Shown here piece by piece: positions 1-9,274 of a stretch of 64,000 nt of DNA. Each line of letters begins with the position of its first letter. The first letter of the stretch is position 1. The DNA is taken from the NCBI GenBank assembly GCA_902597335.1, contig CACJXK010000001.1, positions 1 through 64,000 on the forward strand. Direction: 5' to 3'. This DNA comes from an uncultured Pelagibacteraceae bacterium (GTDB taxonomy: Bacteria > Pseudomonadota > Alphaproteobacteria > Pelagibacterales > Pelagibacteraceae). Under the pieces are notes generated by a model. The model was not told where the DNA came from and searched no databases. It saw nothing but the letters and a program-made list of their open reading frames with translations. The position numbers and the translations under genes are program-made.

Positions 1-67
1 TTCTTATTTGATTTTTAAGTATAAAATAAAACTCATTGATATAATTAAAATAACTTCTAAAAAACAT
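1..67 (-). CDS. Start of an unidentified protein, cut by the window edge
   Basis: An ATG opens one base after the rpe stop codon on the same strand and the frame stays open for 22 codons to the edge (MFFRSYFNYINEFYFILKNQ, then IR). The tight coupling to rpe argues that it is a real co-transcribed gene. In many Alphaproteobacteria rpe is followed by a heparinase II/III-like gene and purH, so that is the best guess from synteny. The visible residues are too few to confirm it. Confidence 0.5.
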   Translation of the reverse strand, partial: MFFRSYFNYINEFYFILKNQIR

Positions 68-68
68 T

Positions 69-728
69 CTATATTGATTTTAATTTTTCAATATTACTTC
101 TTATATTTCCATTGTTTTCTTTGAATATTGTAGTTCCTGATACCAAAATATTAGCTCCAGCCTCTAGAACTATTTTTGAATTACTAAAATTTATCCCGCC
201 ATCTACTTCAATATCATAGTGATAATGATTTTTATCTTTAATCATTTTTAATTCTTTTATTTTATCTAATACTTCAGGCATAAATTTTTGACCACCAAAG
301 CCAGGATTAACACTCATAACTAATATTAAATCAATATTTTTAATTTCTTCTATTAAAGCACTAATTGCTGTTTTAGGATTCAAAGAGACTCCAACTTTTT
401 TACCAAACTTCTTTATTAAATTAATTGAGTTTTTTAAATTTTCTGTAGCCTCTGGATGAATGGTTATTATATCAGCACCGGCCTCTGCATAATTTTCTAT
501 GTACTTATGTACTGGAGAGATCATTAAATGTACATCAAATGGAAGCTTAGTGTAATTTCTAAGGTTCTTTATTACTGGTGGTCCTATTGTTAAATTAGGA
601 ACAAAGTGACCATCCATAACATCAACATGAATTAAATCAGCTCCACCTTCCTCTAACTTTTTAATCTCCTCTCCTAATCGACTGAAATCAGCAGATAATA
701 TTGATGGAGAAATTTGTATTTTTTTCAT
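69..728 (-). CDS. rpe: Ribulose-phosphate 3-epimerase
   Basis: Interconverts D-ribulose 5-phosphate and D-xylulose 5-phosphate in the non-oxidative pentose phosphate pathway, in the cytosol. The 219-residue TIM barrel is of normal length. The metal and catalytic residues are visible: H34, D36 and D39 in HVDVMDGHFVPN, H67 in FDVHLMI, and D176 in EVDGGIN. The MSVNPGFGGQ phosphate-loop region is intact. It ends one base before the next minus-strand ATG, so it is probably the upstream member of an operon that runs off the left edge. Confidence 0.97.
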   Translation of the reverse strand: MKKIQISPSILSADFSRLGEEIKKLEEGGADLIHVDVMDGHFVPNLTIGPPVIKNLRNYTKLPFDVHLMISPVHKYIENYAEAGADIITIHPEATENLKNSINLIKKFGKKVGVSLNPKTAISALIEEIKNIDLILVMSVNPGFGGQKFMPEVLDKIKELKMIKDKNHYHYDIEVDGGINFSNSKIVLEAGANILVSGTTIFKENNGNIRSNIEKLKSI

Positions 729-771
729 TTGATACTAAAAATATTAGTATCAATTTTTTGTTTTATTTGAA

Positions 772-1122
772 TTAATTTTTACTAAATATTCTGTATAATT
801 CTTGAGCTATCTCACTTTCTAATGGAAAAGAAAGCATGCCCATTACCGAATAACCAAGTAAATAAGGCATTAAATAGAAACGTGCCATGTAAAAGAACCA
901 AGCTACATATAGTGGCACTAAAGGCCCTACCAAAAAGCTAGGGGTAATTGGTCTAAACACATTTATAAGTGGATTTGTAAGTTTTACAAAAACTTTCATA
1001 AAGAAGAATTGAGAATCCTCTCTTTGAAAAATATTCATTGCTACTCTGCCAATCAATGTCCACATGATGACACCTAAAATATAATCAATTATATAAACTA
1101 GAGGATGAAAGTTAGCAGACAT
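772..1122 (-). CDS. YggT-family-like small membrane protein
   Basis: A 116-residue integral membrane protein with a hydrophobic helix near residues 8-28 and two more in the C-terminal half. The segment TNPLINVFRPITPS matches the family habit of an N-P-L/I-x-x-F-R-P stretch after the first helix. YggT proteins are poorly understood and have been linked to cell envelope and division functions. A terminator separates it from the symporter gene upstream, so it is probably transcribed with rpe. The family call is by eye and moderately sure. Confidence 0.6.
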   Translation of the reverse strand: MSANFHPLVYIIDYILGVIMWTLIGRVAMNIFQREDSQFFFMKVFVKLTNPLINVFRPITPSFLVGPLVPLYVAWFFYMARFYLMPYLLGYSVMGMLSFPLESEIAQELYRIFSKN

Positions 1123-1128
1123 AATTCT

Positions 1129-1167
1129 TAGAAAAAAGGGGCGAATTTAATCGCCCCTAATTTTTTT
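1129..1167 (-). terminator. Intrinsic terminator after the symporter gene
   Basis: Perfect 7-bp GC-rich stem GGGGCGA / TCGCCCC with a 6-base loop. It is flanked by six A on the left, which read as a T-run on the minus strand, and by a T-run on the right, so it could work in both directions. It lies just past the symporter stop codon, between that gene and the YggT-like gene. Confidence 0.85.
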
Positions 1168-1172
1168 ATTGT

Positions 1173-2984
1173 TTATTTCTGTGCTAGTACCGTTTTACCA
1201 CTTGGTACACGTACATCATCAACCATTTTCTGAGTAGCTGCATCTGGTGCTGCAGTTATTAAACTGACAACAATCATAGAAACTAAACTTACAGCTGCTC
1301 CAACTATTCCAAACGTAAGTTGAGTTATGCCTAAGAAACCAGATCCTCCACTTCTTACCCATATTAGGTAAGCAGTTCCAGATATTAGTCCTAGTAGCAT
1401 TCCTGCAACAGCGCCTGGTGCATTAGCTCTCTTCCACCATACGCCAAGTACAAGTGGGAAGAATAGTCCTGACATAGCAAAGTCAAAAGCCCAAATTACC
1501 GAACCTAAGATACCTTGTATCTCTAACGCGGCGATTGTTGCTCCTGCAAAACCAATTAATACAAGTAGTACCCTTGCAACAATTAGTCTTTTCGCTGTCT
1601 CAGCTTTTGGATTAATTATTTTGTAGTAAATATCATGAGATAACGCATTTGATATTGCTAACACTAATCCATCTGCAGTTGACATTGCAGCTGCCATACC
1701 TCCAGCAGCAACTAGACCTGAAATTACATAAGGTAATCCTGCAATCTCTGGTGTTGCTAATACAACAGCTTTACCACCCATAAAGAACTCGTTAAGCTCA
1801 AGAGTTCCATTACCATTAAAGTCACTGATAAACATTAAGTTTGCTTGGTTCCAGTTTTGATACCAATCAATAGCTTGAACTTCCGCAATTGTTTTACCAA
1901 TAATTCCAGTCGGTAGCGTTGGGTCTATTAAAGATAGTTTAGATAATGTAGCTAACATCGGTGCAGAAGAGTAAAGTAGGAAAATAAAGAATAGTGACCA
2001 ACCTACTGATCTTCTTGCAGTTCTTACACTTGGAGTAGTAAAGTATCTCATCATAACGTGAGGTAATGATGCAGTTCCTGCCATCATACACACTGCTAAT
2101 GAAATAAATGCCCAAGGAGTTGCATTAACCGAAGAATGCGCTTTAGTTATTCCAGCTAAACCTTTTGGAACTGTTGCTAAATCAGCAGCAGAGTTTTTAA
2201 CAAAACCAAATTGACCTTCTAGTTCTGCAATTCTTGCAACTTCATCAGCTAACATAAAGTGTGGGAAGAAACCTGCTCCCAACTTACTACTAATCCAAAA
2301 TACTGGAAGTAAGTAAGCTATAATTAATACAATGTATTGAGCTACTTGCGTCCAAGTTACAGCTCTCATTCCACCAAGCATTGAGCACATCAAAATACTT
2401 GCTAGCCCTACATAAACAGCTATCCCAAATGGAATATCTAATGCTACAGATGCAATTGTACCTGTTGCATTAATTTGTGCTGTTACATAAGTGAATGAGG
2501 CTACAGTTAAAACTATGACTGCACTAAATCTTGCTAAGTTACCACCATAACGTGTTCCTATAAAATCTGGAACAGTATAACATCCAAATTTTCTAAGATA
2601 CGGTGCTAATAACGAAGCAACTAGTACATATCCACCAGTCCACCCAACAAGTAGAGCCATATATCCATAGCCTTTGAAATAAATTCCACCTGCCATAGCA
2701 ACGAAAGATGCACCTGACATCCAGTCAGCAGCAGTTGCCATACCATTGAAGACAGTTGGAACTTGTCTTCCAGCTACATAATAAGCATCAACTTGTAGTG
2801 TTCTAGATAACCAACCAATTAAAGCATAAATCAAAACTGTAAAAGCTACAAAAAAGATACCAATCAATTTTGCAGACATTCCAGCTTGTTCAGCTATTGC
2901 CATCAGAATAATAAATACAAGAAATCCTCCGGTATATATTCCGTAGACCTTTGGTAAATTATCTATAAATTTACCTTTTATCAT
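1173..2984 (-). CDS. Sodium:solute symporter (acetate/short organic acid permease type)
   Basis: A 603-residue member of the SSS family, ActP/VC_2705-like, with about 13 membrane helices. It is expected to import acetate or another short carboxylate with Na+ across the inner membrane. Family signatures include YYVAGRQVPTVFNGMATAADWMSGASF near residues 68-94 and GGMAAAMSTADGL near 427-439. It overlaps the DUF4212 small-subunit gene by four bases, the usual two-gene arrangement. Acetyl-CoA synthetase lies nearby on the same strand, which fits acetate uptake and activation. Residues 388-399 form an EF-hand-like loop. The substrate is inferred, not shown. Confidence 0.88.
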   Translation of the reverse strand: MIKGKFIDNLPKVYGIYTGGFLVFIILMAIAEQAGMSAKLIGIFFVAFTVLIYALIGWLSRTLQVDAYYVAGRQVPTVFNGMATAADWMSGASFVAMAGGIYFKGYGYMALLVGWTGGYVLVASLLAPYLRKFGCYTVPDFIGTRYGGNLARFSAVIVLTVASFTYVTAQINATGTIASVALDIPFGIAVYVGLASILMCSMLGGMRAVTWTQVAQYIVLIIAYLLPVFWISSKLGAGFFPHFMLADEVARIAELEGQFGFVKNSAADLATVPKGLAGITKAHSSVNATPWAFISLAVCMMAGTASLPHVMMRYFTTPSVRTARRSVGWSLFFIFLLYSSAPMLATLSKLSLIDPTLPTGIIGKTIAEVQAIDWYQNWNQANLMFISDFNGNGTLELNEFFMGGKAVVLATPEIAGLPYVISGLVAAGGMAAAMSTADGLVLAISNALSHDIYYKIINPKAETAKRLIVARVLLVLIGFAGATIAALEIQGILGSVIWAFDFAMSGLFFPLVLGVWWKRANAPGAVAGMLLGLISGTAYLIWVRSGGSGFLGITQLTFGIVGAAVSLVSMIVVSLITAAPDAATQKMVDDVRVPSGKTVLAQK

Positions 2985-3247
2985 TTGTCACCCTCTCTTT
3001 CAGAAAATCCGAACTCATCATCTATTTTCTCTTGTCGACCTGCAAACCAGAAAATTAAAATGACGAAGATCGCAAGTGATCCTTGACATGTAAACCAATA
3101 CGTTAAAGGATATCCAAATGGTCTAATGCTAGATTCTTGCATTTCGGCTCCGAAGAGAAAGATGCCAATTGAGAAAACAAACCAGATTGCTAATGTGATA
3201 AAGAGCAAATTCCTGGTTTTTTCCCAGTGTTGTTCTTGTTTTGACAT
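2981..3247 (-). CDS. DUF4212 small subunit of the sodium:solute symporter
   Basis: An 88-residue protein with two hydrophobic helices (about residues 13-33 and 48-68) and a charged C-terminal end (RQEKIDDEFGFSERE). This is the layout of the DUF4212 proteins that precede VC_2705-type symporters and are thought to be their partner subunit. Its stop codon overlaps the symporter start (ATGA), indicating translational coupling. A purine-rich GGGAGAG precedes its ATG. Confidence 0.88.
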   Translation of the reverse strand: MSKQEQHWEKTRNLLFITLAIWFVFSIGIFLFGAEMQESSIRPFGYPLTYWFTCQGSLAIFVILIFWFAGRQEKIDDEFGFSEREGDK

Positions 3248-3367
3248 TTTTTTCTCTCCCTATAGGTTAAAGAAATAACCTTACTGATAATCAAATTTAT
3301 TTAAACCCCTAAAAACACTCGATATTGTGGCACTTTTACTTTATACATCAACATATTAGATAGATAA
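3248..3367. promoter_or_regulatory. Divergent promoter region with a small inverted repeat
   Basis: This gap of 120 bases must hold the promoters of the symporter pair (minus) and the uncharacterised gene (plus). An inverted repeat AGGTTA-6-TAACCT lies at 3264-3281, within the leader of the minus-strand transcript just ahead of its ribosome binding site. It could be an operator or a leader hairpin. I cannot place -35/-10 boxes with confidence. Confidence 0.4.
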
Positions 3368-3994
3368 ATGGCCCTCAAATACAGATTCAATCTAAAAGAT
3401 ATAAAACTTGAAGACTTTAAAGTTTATTTAGTTGCGATGTTTAAGGGCATTTTGCCTAAGAAAAAAATAAAGAACATTGATGATCTTAAGCAATTCATTC
3501 AGCAAAAATCTGCTTGGGTATCTCAAGTTACTTTATATAACTATTTAAAAACTAGAATGGGAACTAAGTGGGTTCTGCATTTTGATGACGAAAAGTTTTT
3601 AACTTCAATAAATACTGCGAAGTGGAATATTTATGCAATATCTCTTCAAGATTTGTCATTTTATACAATTTCATATTTAAATGTTTTTTATAATTATAAA
3701 GAAACAGATAAAGCATCTGAAATTTATAATAATATTCTCGATAAAGAGTTAGAAAATGGTATGCCCACAGAGATTGTTGATGAGGCAAGAATAAGTTTTA
3801 AAAAAAGATTAGATCAAATTAAGTGGGAGGAATATTATAAATCTTGGCCATTTAATGAAAGTGCTTTGGCTTTATATAACTGGGCTCCTGTAGCAAATGA
3901 ATTAAAAACTTTAGATAGGAAAATTGTTCTGAATTCAATGATTTTAAAATGGGATAACATTAAAGAGGAGTTTTCGAAATTAATAAAAATCTAA
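3368..3994 (+). CDS. Uncharacterised alphaproteobacterial protein
   Basis: A 208-residue soluble-looking protein without signal peptide or membrane helix. It is rich in aromatic residues, with a recurring W/Y pattern (for example [22 protein letters not shown] near residues 153-174). The segment [23 protein letters not shown] near 43-65 resembles the start of a conserved alphaproteobacterial family sometimes loosely labelled esterase. I see no catalytic GxSxG motif, so I would not use that label. It converges on acs with a four-base overlap of stop codons. Confidence 0.75.
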   Translation: MALKYRFNLKDIKLEDFKVYLVAMFKGILPKKKIKNIDDLKQFIQQKSAWVSQVTLYNYLKTRMGTKWVLHFDDEKFLTSINTAKWNIYAISLQDLSFYTISYLNVFYNYKETDKASEIYNNILDKELENGMPTEIVDEARISFKKRLDQIKWEEYYKSWPFNESALALYNWAPVANELKTLDRKIVLNSMILKWDNIKEEFSKLIKI

Positions 3995-5988
3995 ATATTT
4001 TTTCTATTGTCTACCAAACTGTCAACAACAGAGGGATCTGCTAAAGTGGTTGTATCTCCTAATTGACCATGTTCATTTGCAGCTATTTTTCTCAAAATTC
4101 TTCGCATTATTTTTCCAGATCTAGTTTTTGGAAGTCCTGGAGCAAACTGTATTAAGTCAGGTGTAGCAATTGGACCAATTTGCTTTCTAACCCAAAGTTT
4201 TAAATCTCTTTCCAAATCAAGAGTACTTTTTTCTCCCGCATTTAAGGTTACATAACAATAAAGTCCATTCCCTTTAATATCGTGTGGGTAGCCAACCACT
4301 GCTGCTTCTGCAACTTTAGGATGAGCTACAAATGCACTTTCTATTTCTGCAGTACCTAGGTTATGTCCGGATACTATTATGACATCATCCACCCTACCAG
4401 TGATCCAATAATAACCATCTTTATCTCTTCTACATCCATCTCCTGTAAAATATTTTCCATCAAATTGTGAAAAGTATGTATCAATAAATCTCTGGTGGTC
4501 TCCATACACCGTTCTCATTTGTCCTGGCCAAGATTGTGCTATGCATAATCTTCCTTGAGCTTCTCCTTTTAAAACCTTACCTTCCTTGTCAAGTATTTCT
4601 GGCTTAATTCCATAAAATGGTTTTGTCGCAGAGCCAGGTTTTAAATCTATTGCACCTGTCTGAGGACTAATTAATATTCCACCTGTCTCAGTTTGCCACC
4701 AGGTATCAACAATTGGACATCTACTATCTCCAACTGTTTTATAATACCATTCCCAGGCTTCAGGATTTATTGGTTCTCCAACTGTACCTAAAAGTTTTAA
4801 AGTTTTTCTGGAAGTTTTTTTAACAGGTTTATCTCCTTCTCTCATTAGAGCTCTTATTGCTGTAGGAGCAGTATAGAAAATATTAACTTTGTATTTATCA
4901 ACTATTTGCCACCATCTAGATGTATCAGGGTATGTTGGTATTCCCTCAAACATTATTGTTGTTGCACCGTTGGCCAGTGGACCATAAATAATATAGCTGT
5001 GTCCAGTAACCCATCCAATATCAGCAGTACACCAATAAATATCTTTTGGTTTGTAGTTAAAAATATATTGATGTGTCATTGACGCATAAACCATATATCC
5101 ACCAGTTGTATGAAGAACTCCCTTTGGTTTTCCAGTTGAACCAGATGTGTAAAGAATGAATAGAGGATCTTCAGCACCCATTTCCTCAGGTTCACATTTG
5201 GATGATACTTTTTTAGTCATTTGATGATACCAAACATCTCTATCGTTAAACCAATCTATTTTCTTAGTACCAGTTCTTTTTACCACGATACATTTTTTAA
5301 CATTTGGACAACTCTGCAGGGCTTCATCTGTAATTGATTTTAATGGAATTGTTTTGCCACCTCTAACACCCTCGTCTGCAGTAATTACATAATCTGACTC
5401 ACAATCATTTATTCTACCTGAAATGCTATCTGGAGAAAAACCACCAAATATTATTGAGTGAACCGCACCTATTCTTGCACATGCTAGCATTGTGTAAGCA
5501 AGTTCAGGTATCATTGTTAGATAAATTGTTACCCTATCCCCTTTTTGAACTCCTAAATTTTTTAAACCATTTGCAGCTTTGGAAACTTCTTTATGCAATT
5601 CTTTAAAGCTAATTTTTTTTTGAACTTTTGGATCATCACCAACCCATATAATTGCAGTTTTATTGGCATTCTTTTTTAAATGTCTATCAATACAATTTGC
5701 AGATGCGTTTAATGTGCCATCATAAAACCATTTTATATGAACATCATCTTTACTATATTTCACATCTTTAATTTTTTTATAAGGCTTGATCCAACTAATT
5801 CTTTTTCCTTCTTTTTTCCAAAAGCCATCATTATCTTTTATTGACTCATTATATTTCTTTAAATATTGAGACTTATTAACAATTGCTTTACTTATCCAAT
5901 CTTTTTGTGTTTTATAAATAGTTTCTTTAATTTTTTTGGAAGCTATTTTTTTATTAACCTTTTTTTTTGTCTTTTTTTTCTTAGGCAT
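3991..5988 (-). CDS. acs: Acetyl-CoA synthetase (AMP-forming)
   Basis: Activates acetate with ATP and CoA to acetyl-CoA through an acetyl-adenylate. The 665-residue chain carries the adenylate-forming motifs [30 protein letters not shown] and [17 protein letters not shown], plus the C-terminal [11 protein letters not shown] whose lysine is the catalytic, acetylation-controlled residue of the family. The N-terminus is unusual: about 20 extra lysine-rich residues ([10 protein letters not shown]...) precede the conserved start, and there is no later Met before the conserved DGFW segment. The nearby symporter suggests an acetate scavenging route. Confidence 0.96.
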   Translation of the reverse strand: MPKKKKTKKKVNKKIASKKIKETIYKTQKDWISKAIVNKSQYLKKYNESIKDNDGFWKKEGKRISWIKPYKKIKDVKYSKDDVHIKWFYDGTLNASANCIDRHLKKNANKTAIIWVGDDPKVQKKISFKELHKEVSKAANGLKNLGVQKGDRVTIYLTMIPELAYTMLACARIGAVHSIIFGGFSPDSISGRINDCESDYVITADEGVRGGKTIPLKSITDEALQSCPNVKKCIVVKRTGTKKIDWFNDRDVWYHQMTKKVSSKCEPEEMGAEDPLFILYTSGSTGKPKGVLHTTGGYMVYASMTHQYIFNYKPKDIYWCTADIGWVTGHSYIIYGPLANGATTIMFEGIPTYPDTSRWWQIVDKYKVNIFYTAPTAIRALMREGDKPVKKTSRKTLKLLGTVGEPINPEAWEWYYKTVGDSRCPIVDTWWQTETGGILISPQTGAIDLKPGSATKPFYGIKPEILDKEGKVLKGEAQGRLCIAQSWPGQMRTVYGDHQRFIDTYFSQFDGKYFTGDGCRRDKDGYYWITGRVDDVIIVSGHNLGTAEIESAFVAHPKVAEAAVVGYPHDIKGNGLYCYVTLNAGEKSTLDLERDLKLWVRKQIGPIATPDLIQFAPGLPKTRSGKIMRRILRKIAANEHGQLGDTTTLADPSVVDSLVDNRKNI

Positions 5989-5998
5989 GAATTTTTTT

Positions 5999-6415
5999 TT
6001 ATTGAATTCTACTCATGTTCAAAATCATTTTCCAGCTTTTAGTATCAATTGGCATAACTGAGAGTCTACTTTGTTTAATAAGCGATAAGTTCTCTAAAGC
6101 CTTTATTTTTTTGATATTTTCAAGTGTTACTGGATTTTGAAGTTTTTTTTTAAATTTAACCTTAACTGCAACAAACCTTTTTTTCTTATCTGTTGGATCA
6201 ATGAATGCAGTTTTTATAACCTCAACAATGCCAACAATCTCTTTTCCTATATTAGAATGATAAAAAAAACAAAGATCTCCCTTTTGCATTTTTTTTAAAT
6301 TATTCGCTGCTTGATAATTTCTAACACCATCCCAATCAGCACCTTTTTCTCCAGCTTTGATTTGTTGATCTATCGACCAAACGTCTGGTTCAGATTTCAT
6401 TAACCAATATTGCAT
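5999..6415 (-). CDS. EVE domain protein
   Basis: A 138-residue single-domain protein opening with [15 protein letters not shown] and continuing with [28 protein letters not shown], both characteristic of EVE (thymocyte nuclear protein 1-like) domains of the PUA superfamily. EVE domains read modified bases in DNA or RNA. Its ATG directly abuts the stop codon of the 38-residue sORF and it ends 10 bases before acs, so tsaD, the sORF, EVE and acs look like one transcript. The specific ligand is unknown. Confidence 0.9.
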   Translation of the reverse strand: MQYWLMKSEPDVWSIDQQIKAGEKGADWDGVRNYQAANNLKKMQKGDLCFFYHSNIGKEIVGIVEVIKTAFIDPTDKKKRFVAVKVKFKKKLQNPVTLENIKKIKALENLSLIKQSRLSVMPIDTKSWKMILNMSRIQ

Positions 6416-6532
6416 CTAATTTTTTTTATTCTTCTTTTCTTTTTTAAGTTTTCTTTTTTCTTTTAAAGATAGCTTAGCTTTTTTCATTACACTTGCATCC
6501 TTAAATGATTTACCACTGTATCTTTTTGACAT
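6416..6532 (-). CDS. 38-residue strongly basic small protein
   Basis: An ATG begins on the base right after the tsaD stop codon and the frame runs 38 codons to a TAG that abuts the EVE start codon. No base is left unused on either side. The product starts MSKRYSGKSFKDASVMKKAK and ends in a Lys/Glu-rich tail; 17 of 38 residues are Lys or Arg. The perfect fit between neighbours and the non-random N-terminal half (Ser/Gly/Tyr) argue for a real gene. The function is unknown; an RNA- or ribosome-binding peptide is conceivable from its charge. Confidence 0.65.
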   Translation of the reverse strand: MSKRYSGKSFKDASVMKKAKLSLKEKRKLKKEKKNKKN

Positions 6533-7606
6533 TTATAATCTAACTCCTGCTCCTTTTAAAAACTTTGCTTTTTCATCAAGCGGAAGTCTTGGACTTGCTG
6601 CTAGATCTAAGTTATCGAATTTTTTGACTTTATATTTTTCAAGACCAACAAGTGCAATCATAGCTGCATTATCACCACATAATTTTGGTTCAGGGAAAAT
6701 TGGTCTAAAATTATTTTTCTTACATACCTTAATCAATTTTTTTCTTATTCCTGTATTAGCCGCAACACCTCCAGCGATTACAAAAGCTTTATCTTTCTTC
6801 CTGCTGGTTTTTTTGAATTCATCAAATGCTATTTGAGTTTTAACTTCTAAAATTTCTTCAATTGTTTTTTGAAAAGATGCTGCAAGATCATATTTCTCTT
6901 GCTTAGATTTTATAGTGCTTGATATCCTTAAAATTGCGGTTTTAAGACCTGCAAAAGATAAATTGCATCCTCCCTTATTAATAATTGGTTTAGGAAGTTT
7001 AAATTTATTTGCATCTCCCTGCTTAGCAAAACCTTCTAACTTAGGCCCCCCTGGAAAATCAATTCCCAAAAGTTTTGCGGTTTTGTCAAATGCCTCTCCT
7101 AAAGCATCATCAATTGTTGTTCCTAATCTTTTATATTTTCCAAGCCCATTCACGCTTAGATATTGAGTGTGTCCTCCCGAAATTAACAATAATAAATATG
7201 GAAAATCTAATTTTGTACTAAGTCTTGGACTTAAAGCATGTCCCTCAAGATGGTTTACGCCAATAAAAGGTACATTTAAGCTTGCAGATAAAGCTTTTCC
7301 AAAATTTAAACCAATAGTAAGGCAAACAATTAAGCCTGGACCAGATGTAGAGGCAATTGCAGAAACATCATTTAAATTCACACCACTTTCATTAATTGCT
7401 TTTTTTGCAATTAAATCAATTTTTTCAACATGAGACCGTGCCGCAAGCTCAGGAACTACACCTCCAAATTCTTTATGAATATCAAATTGACTTGAAACTA
7501 CGTTAGATAATATTTTTATCTTACCATTTTTATCCTCTTCTATGATTGATACCGCTGTTTCATCGCAACTTGTCTCAATTCCTAGGATTATTTTTTTTTC
7601 ATTCAT
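6533..7606 (-). CDS. tsaD: tRNA N6-adenosine threonylcarbamoyltransferase
   Basis: Transfers the threonylcarbamoyl group to A37 of ANN-decoding tRNAs, together with TsaB/TsaE. At 357 residues it has the expected length. The ASKHA nucleotide fold starts with ILGIETSCDETAVSII, the metal-binding HxxxH motif is in VNHLEGHALSP, and the glycine-rich LLISGGHTQ and VIAGGVAANTGIR segments are present. It is divergent from hemC, a common alphaproteobacterial arrangement, and its stop codon touches the start of the small basic sORF. Confidence 0.96.
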   Translation of the reverse strand: MNEKKIILGIETSCDETAVSIIEEDKNGKIKILSNVVSSQFDIHKEFGGVVPELAARSHVEKIDLIAKKAINESGVNLNDVSAIASTSGPGLIVCLTIGLNFGKALSASLNVPFIGVNHLEGHALSPRLSTKLDFPYLLLLISGGHTQYLSVNGLGKYKRLGTTIDDALGEAFDKTAKLLGIDFPGGPKLEGFAKQGDANKFKLPKPIINKGGCNLSFAGLKTAILRISSTIKSKQEKYDLAASFQKTIEEILEVKTQIAFDEFKKTSRKKDKAFVIAGGVAANTGIRKKLIKVCKKNNFRPIFPEPKLCGDNAAMIALVGLEKYKVKKFDNLDLAASPRLPLDEKAKFLKGAGVRL

Positions 7607-7660
7607 AAATATTTATAATTAATACAATTAAACTATAAGAATGTAATAAAAATAAGAATT
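7607..7660. promoter_or_regulatory. Short divergent promoter region, tsaD / hemC
   Basis: These 54 almost pure A/T bases separate two start codons. A -10-like TATAAG sits at 7634-7639 for hemC; no good -35 is visible. Promoters for both genes must lie here or inside the genes. Confidence 0.35.
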
Positions 7661-8572
7661 ATGAAAAGAGATAAATTTATTGTTGGTACTCGAGGAAGTA
7701 AGTTAGCTTTAATTTATACTGAAAAAGTGATGAAGTTTCTTAAAAATGTTTCATCAACCGATATAGAAATAAAAAAAATAGTCACCAGTGGAGATGAAAA
7801 CCAAAAGGATAGGTTATCAAATATTGGAGGGAAAGGCTTATTTTCAAAAAAAATTGAAACAGAATTAATTAATCATAAAATTGATATTGCAGTTCATGCT
7901 TTAAAAGATATGCCATCAATCGAAACTGAGGGTTTGATAACAAATTTTTATTTAAAAAGAAATTCTCCTAATGAAATATTTATTAGCAATAACAATATCA
8001 AGTTCCAGGATCTTAAACCAAATTCAACTATTGGAACCTCTTCTTATAGAAGAGAATATCAACTCCATAGAATTAGATCAGATTTAAATTATAAATTAAT
8101 AAGAGGCAATGTGGACACTAGGATCAATAAGTTAGAGAATGGAGATTACGATGCCATTTTACTTTCCAAAGCTGGCATAGAAGCTTTGGGACTGACAAAC
8201 AAAATAACTCAGGAATTTGATACAGAGGAGCTAATACCATGTGCTGGACAAGGAATTATTGCCATACAATGTAGAGAAAATGATAAAGAAGTAATAAATA
8301 TATTGGAAAAAATTAATGACAATCAGTCGAGATTAATTGCAAATGCTGAGAGAAATGTTTTGAAAATTCTCGAGGGTGATTGTGATACAGCAGTTGGTGT
8401 ATATGCAAAAATTACTAAAGATATTGTAAATATTAAGGCAGAGCTCTTCTCAGTTGATGGCAGACAGAGATTTTATGTTGATGAAAGTGAAAATGAAAAA
8501 ATGATTAATGATCTAAGTTTTAAGATTGGAGAAAAATTAAAATCAGAATCAAAAGGATCATACAAAAGGTAG
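7661..8572 (+). CDS. hemC: Hydroxymethylbilane synthase (porphobilinogen deaminase)
   Basis: Polymerises four porphobilinogens to hydroxymethylbilane in haem synthesis. The 303-residue chain begins FIVGTRGSKLALIYT. It carries the ALKDMPS, GTSSYRRE and RGNVDTRINKL substrate/cofactor loops, and C241 in LEGDCDTAVGVYA, the residue that covalently holds the dipyrromethane cofactor. It is followed by hemD with one base between them, the standard hemCD pair. Confidence 0.97.
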   Translation: MKRDKFIVGTRGSKLALIYTEKVMKFLKNVSSTDIEIKKIVTSGDENQKDRLSNIGGKGLFSKKIETELINHKIDIAVHALKDMPSIETEGLITNFYLKRNSPNEIFISNNNIKFQDLKPNSTIGTSSYRREYQLHRIRSDLNYKLIRGNVDTRINKLENGDYDAILLSKAGIEALGLTNKITQEFDTEELIPCAGQGIIAIQCRENDKEVINILEKINDNQSRLIANAERNVLKILEGDCDTAVGVYAKITKDIVNIKAELFSVDGRQRFYVDESENEKMINDLSFKIGEKLKSESKGSYKR

Positions 8573-8573
8573 T

Positions 8574-9272
8574 ATGCATATTTTATTAACAAGGCCGCTA
8601 GAGGATAGTAAAGAATTAATTTTAAGATTTAGTTCTTTAGGGCATAAAGTTTCTCATCTACCCGTAATAAAAGTTGAACCAATTGAATATGATGAACCTG
8701 ACTACAGCCAATTTAAGGGAGTAATATTTACAAGTTCAAATGCGATAAAGAATTTAGACTTAACTAGAGTTGATAAGAAAATTGAGTGTTATTGTGTCGG
8801 TTCAGCAACAGAAAAAGTTGCAAAGTTAAAGGGTTTTCAAAATATTATCTCTGCAGAAGGAAACGTAAATAATTTAAAAGAATTAATATTACAAAACTTT
8901 GACTCAAAAAATGGATCACTTCTTTACATAAGTGGCCAATTAGTTTCCAGTAGATTAGATAAAGATCTTATTACAGAGGGTTATTCTTTGAAGAGACTGA
9001 TTAATTATACAGTTTTTCCAACTCAAGAAATAAAGGAGGAATTTAGAACAGAATTGAAAGCCTCGATTCCCGATATAATTTATGTCTACTCAGAAAATAG
9101 CGCTAAGAGTTTATTAAATTTACTAAAAAAATATGATCTTTTAGACACTTGGATGGATACTAATTTGATGTGTATGGGTGAAAAATCATCATCAATTTTA
9201 AATGAGATTAAGTGGAAAAAAATTTTTCTATTTAACCCTGGTGAAGAAGAGTTTTTGCTATATAAAATTTAA
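8574..9272 (+). CDS. hemD: Uroporphyrinogen-III synthase
   Basis: Closes and inverts ring D of hydroxymethylbilane to give uroporphyrinogen III. The 232-residue protein shows the weakly conserved two-lobe HemD fold, opening ILLTRPLEDSKEL with FTSSNAIKNL near residue 60. Sequence identity in this family is always low, and its place directly after hemC makes the call firm. The MscS gene begins two bases after its stop codon. A mitofilin/Mic60-like gene, often found next to hemD in Alphaproteobacteria, is not here. Confidence 0.92.
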   Translation: MHILLTRPLEDSKELILRFSSLGHKVSHLPVIKVEPIEYDEPDYSQFKGVIFTSSNAIKNLDLTRVDKKIECYCVGSATEKVAKLKGFQNIISAEGNVNNLKELILQNFDSKNGSLLYISGQLVSSRLDKDLITEGYSLKRLINYTVFPTQEIKEEFRTELKASIPDIIYVYSENSAKSLLNLLKKYDLLDTWMDTNLMCMGEKSSSILNEIKWKKIFLFNPGEEEFLLYKI

Positions 9273-9274
9273 TC

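Noticed and set aside
3328..3350. Sigma-54-like promoter (TGGCAC...) ahead of the uncharacterised plus-strand gene
   Set aside because: The -12 element lacks the required GC dinucleotide, and I would not expect an rpoN system in a SAR11-type genome.
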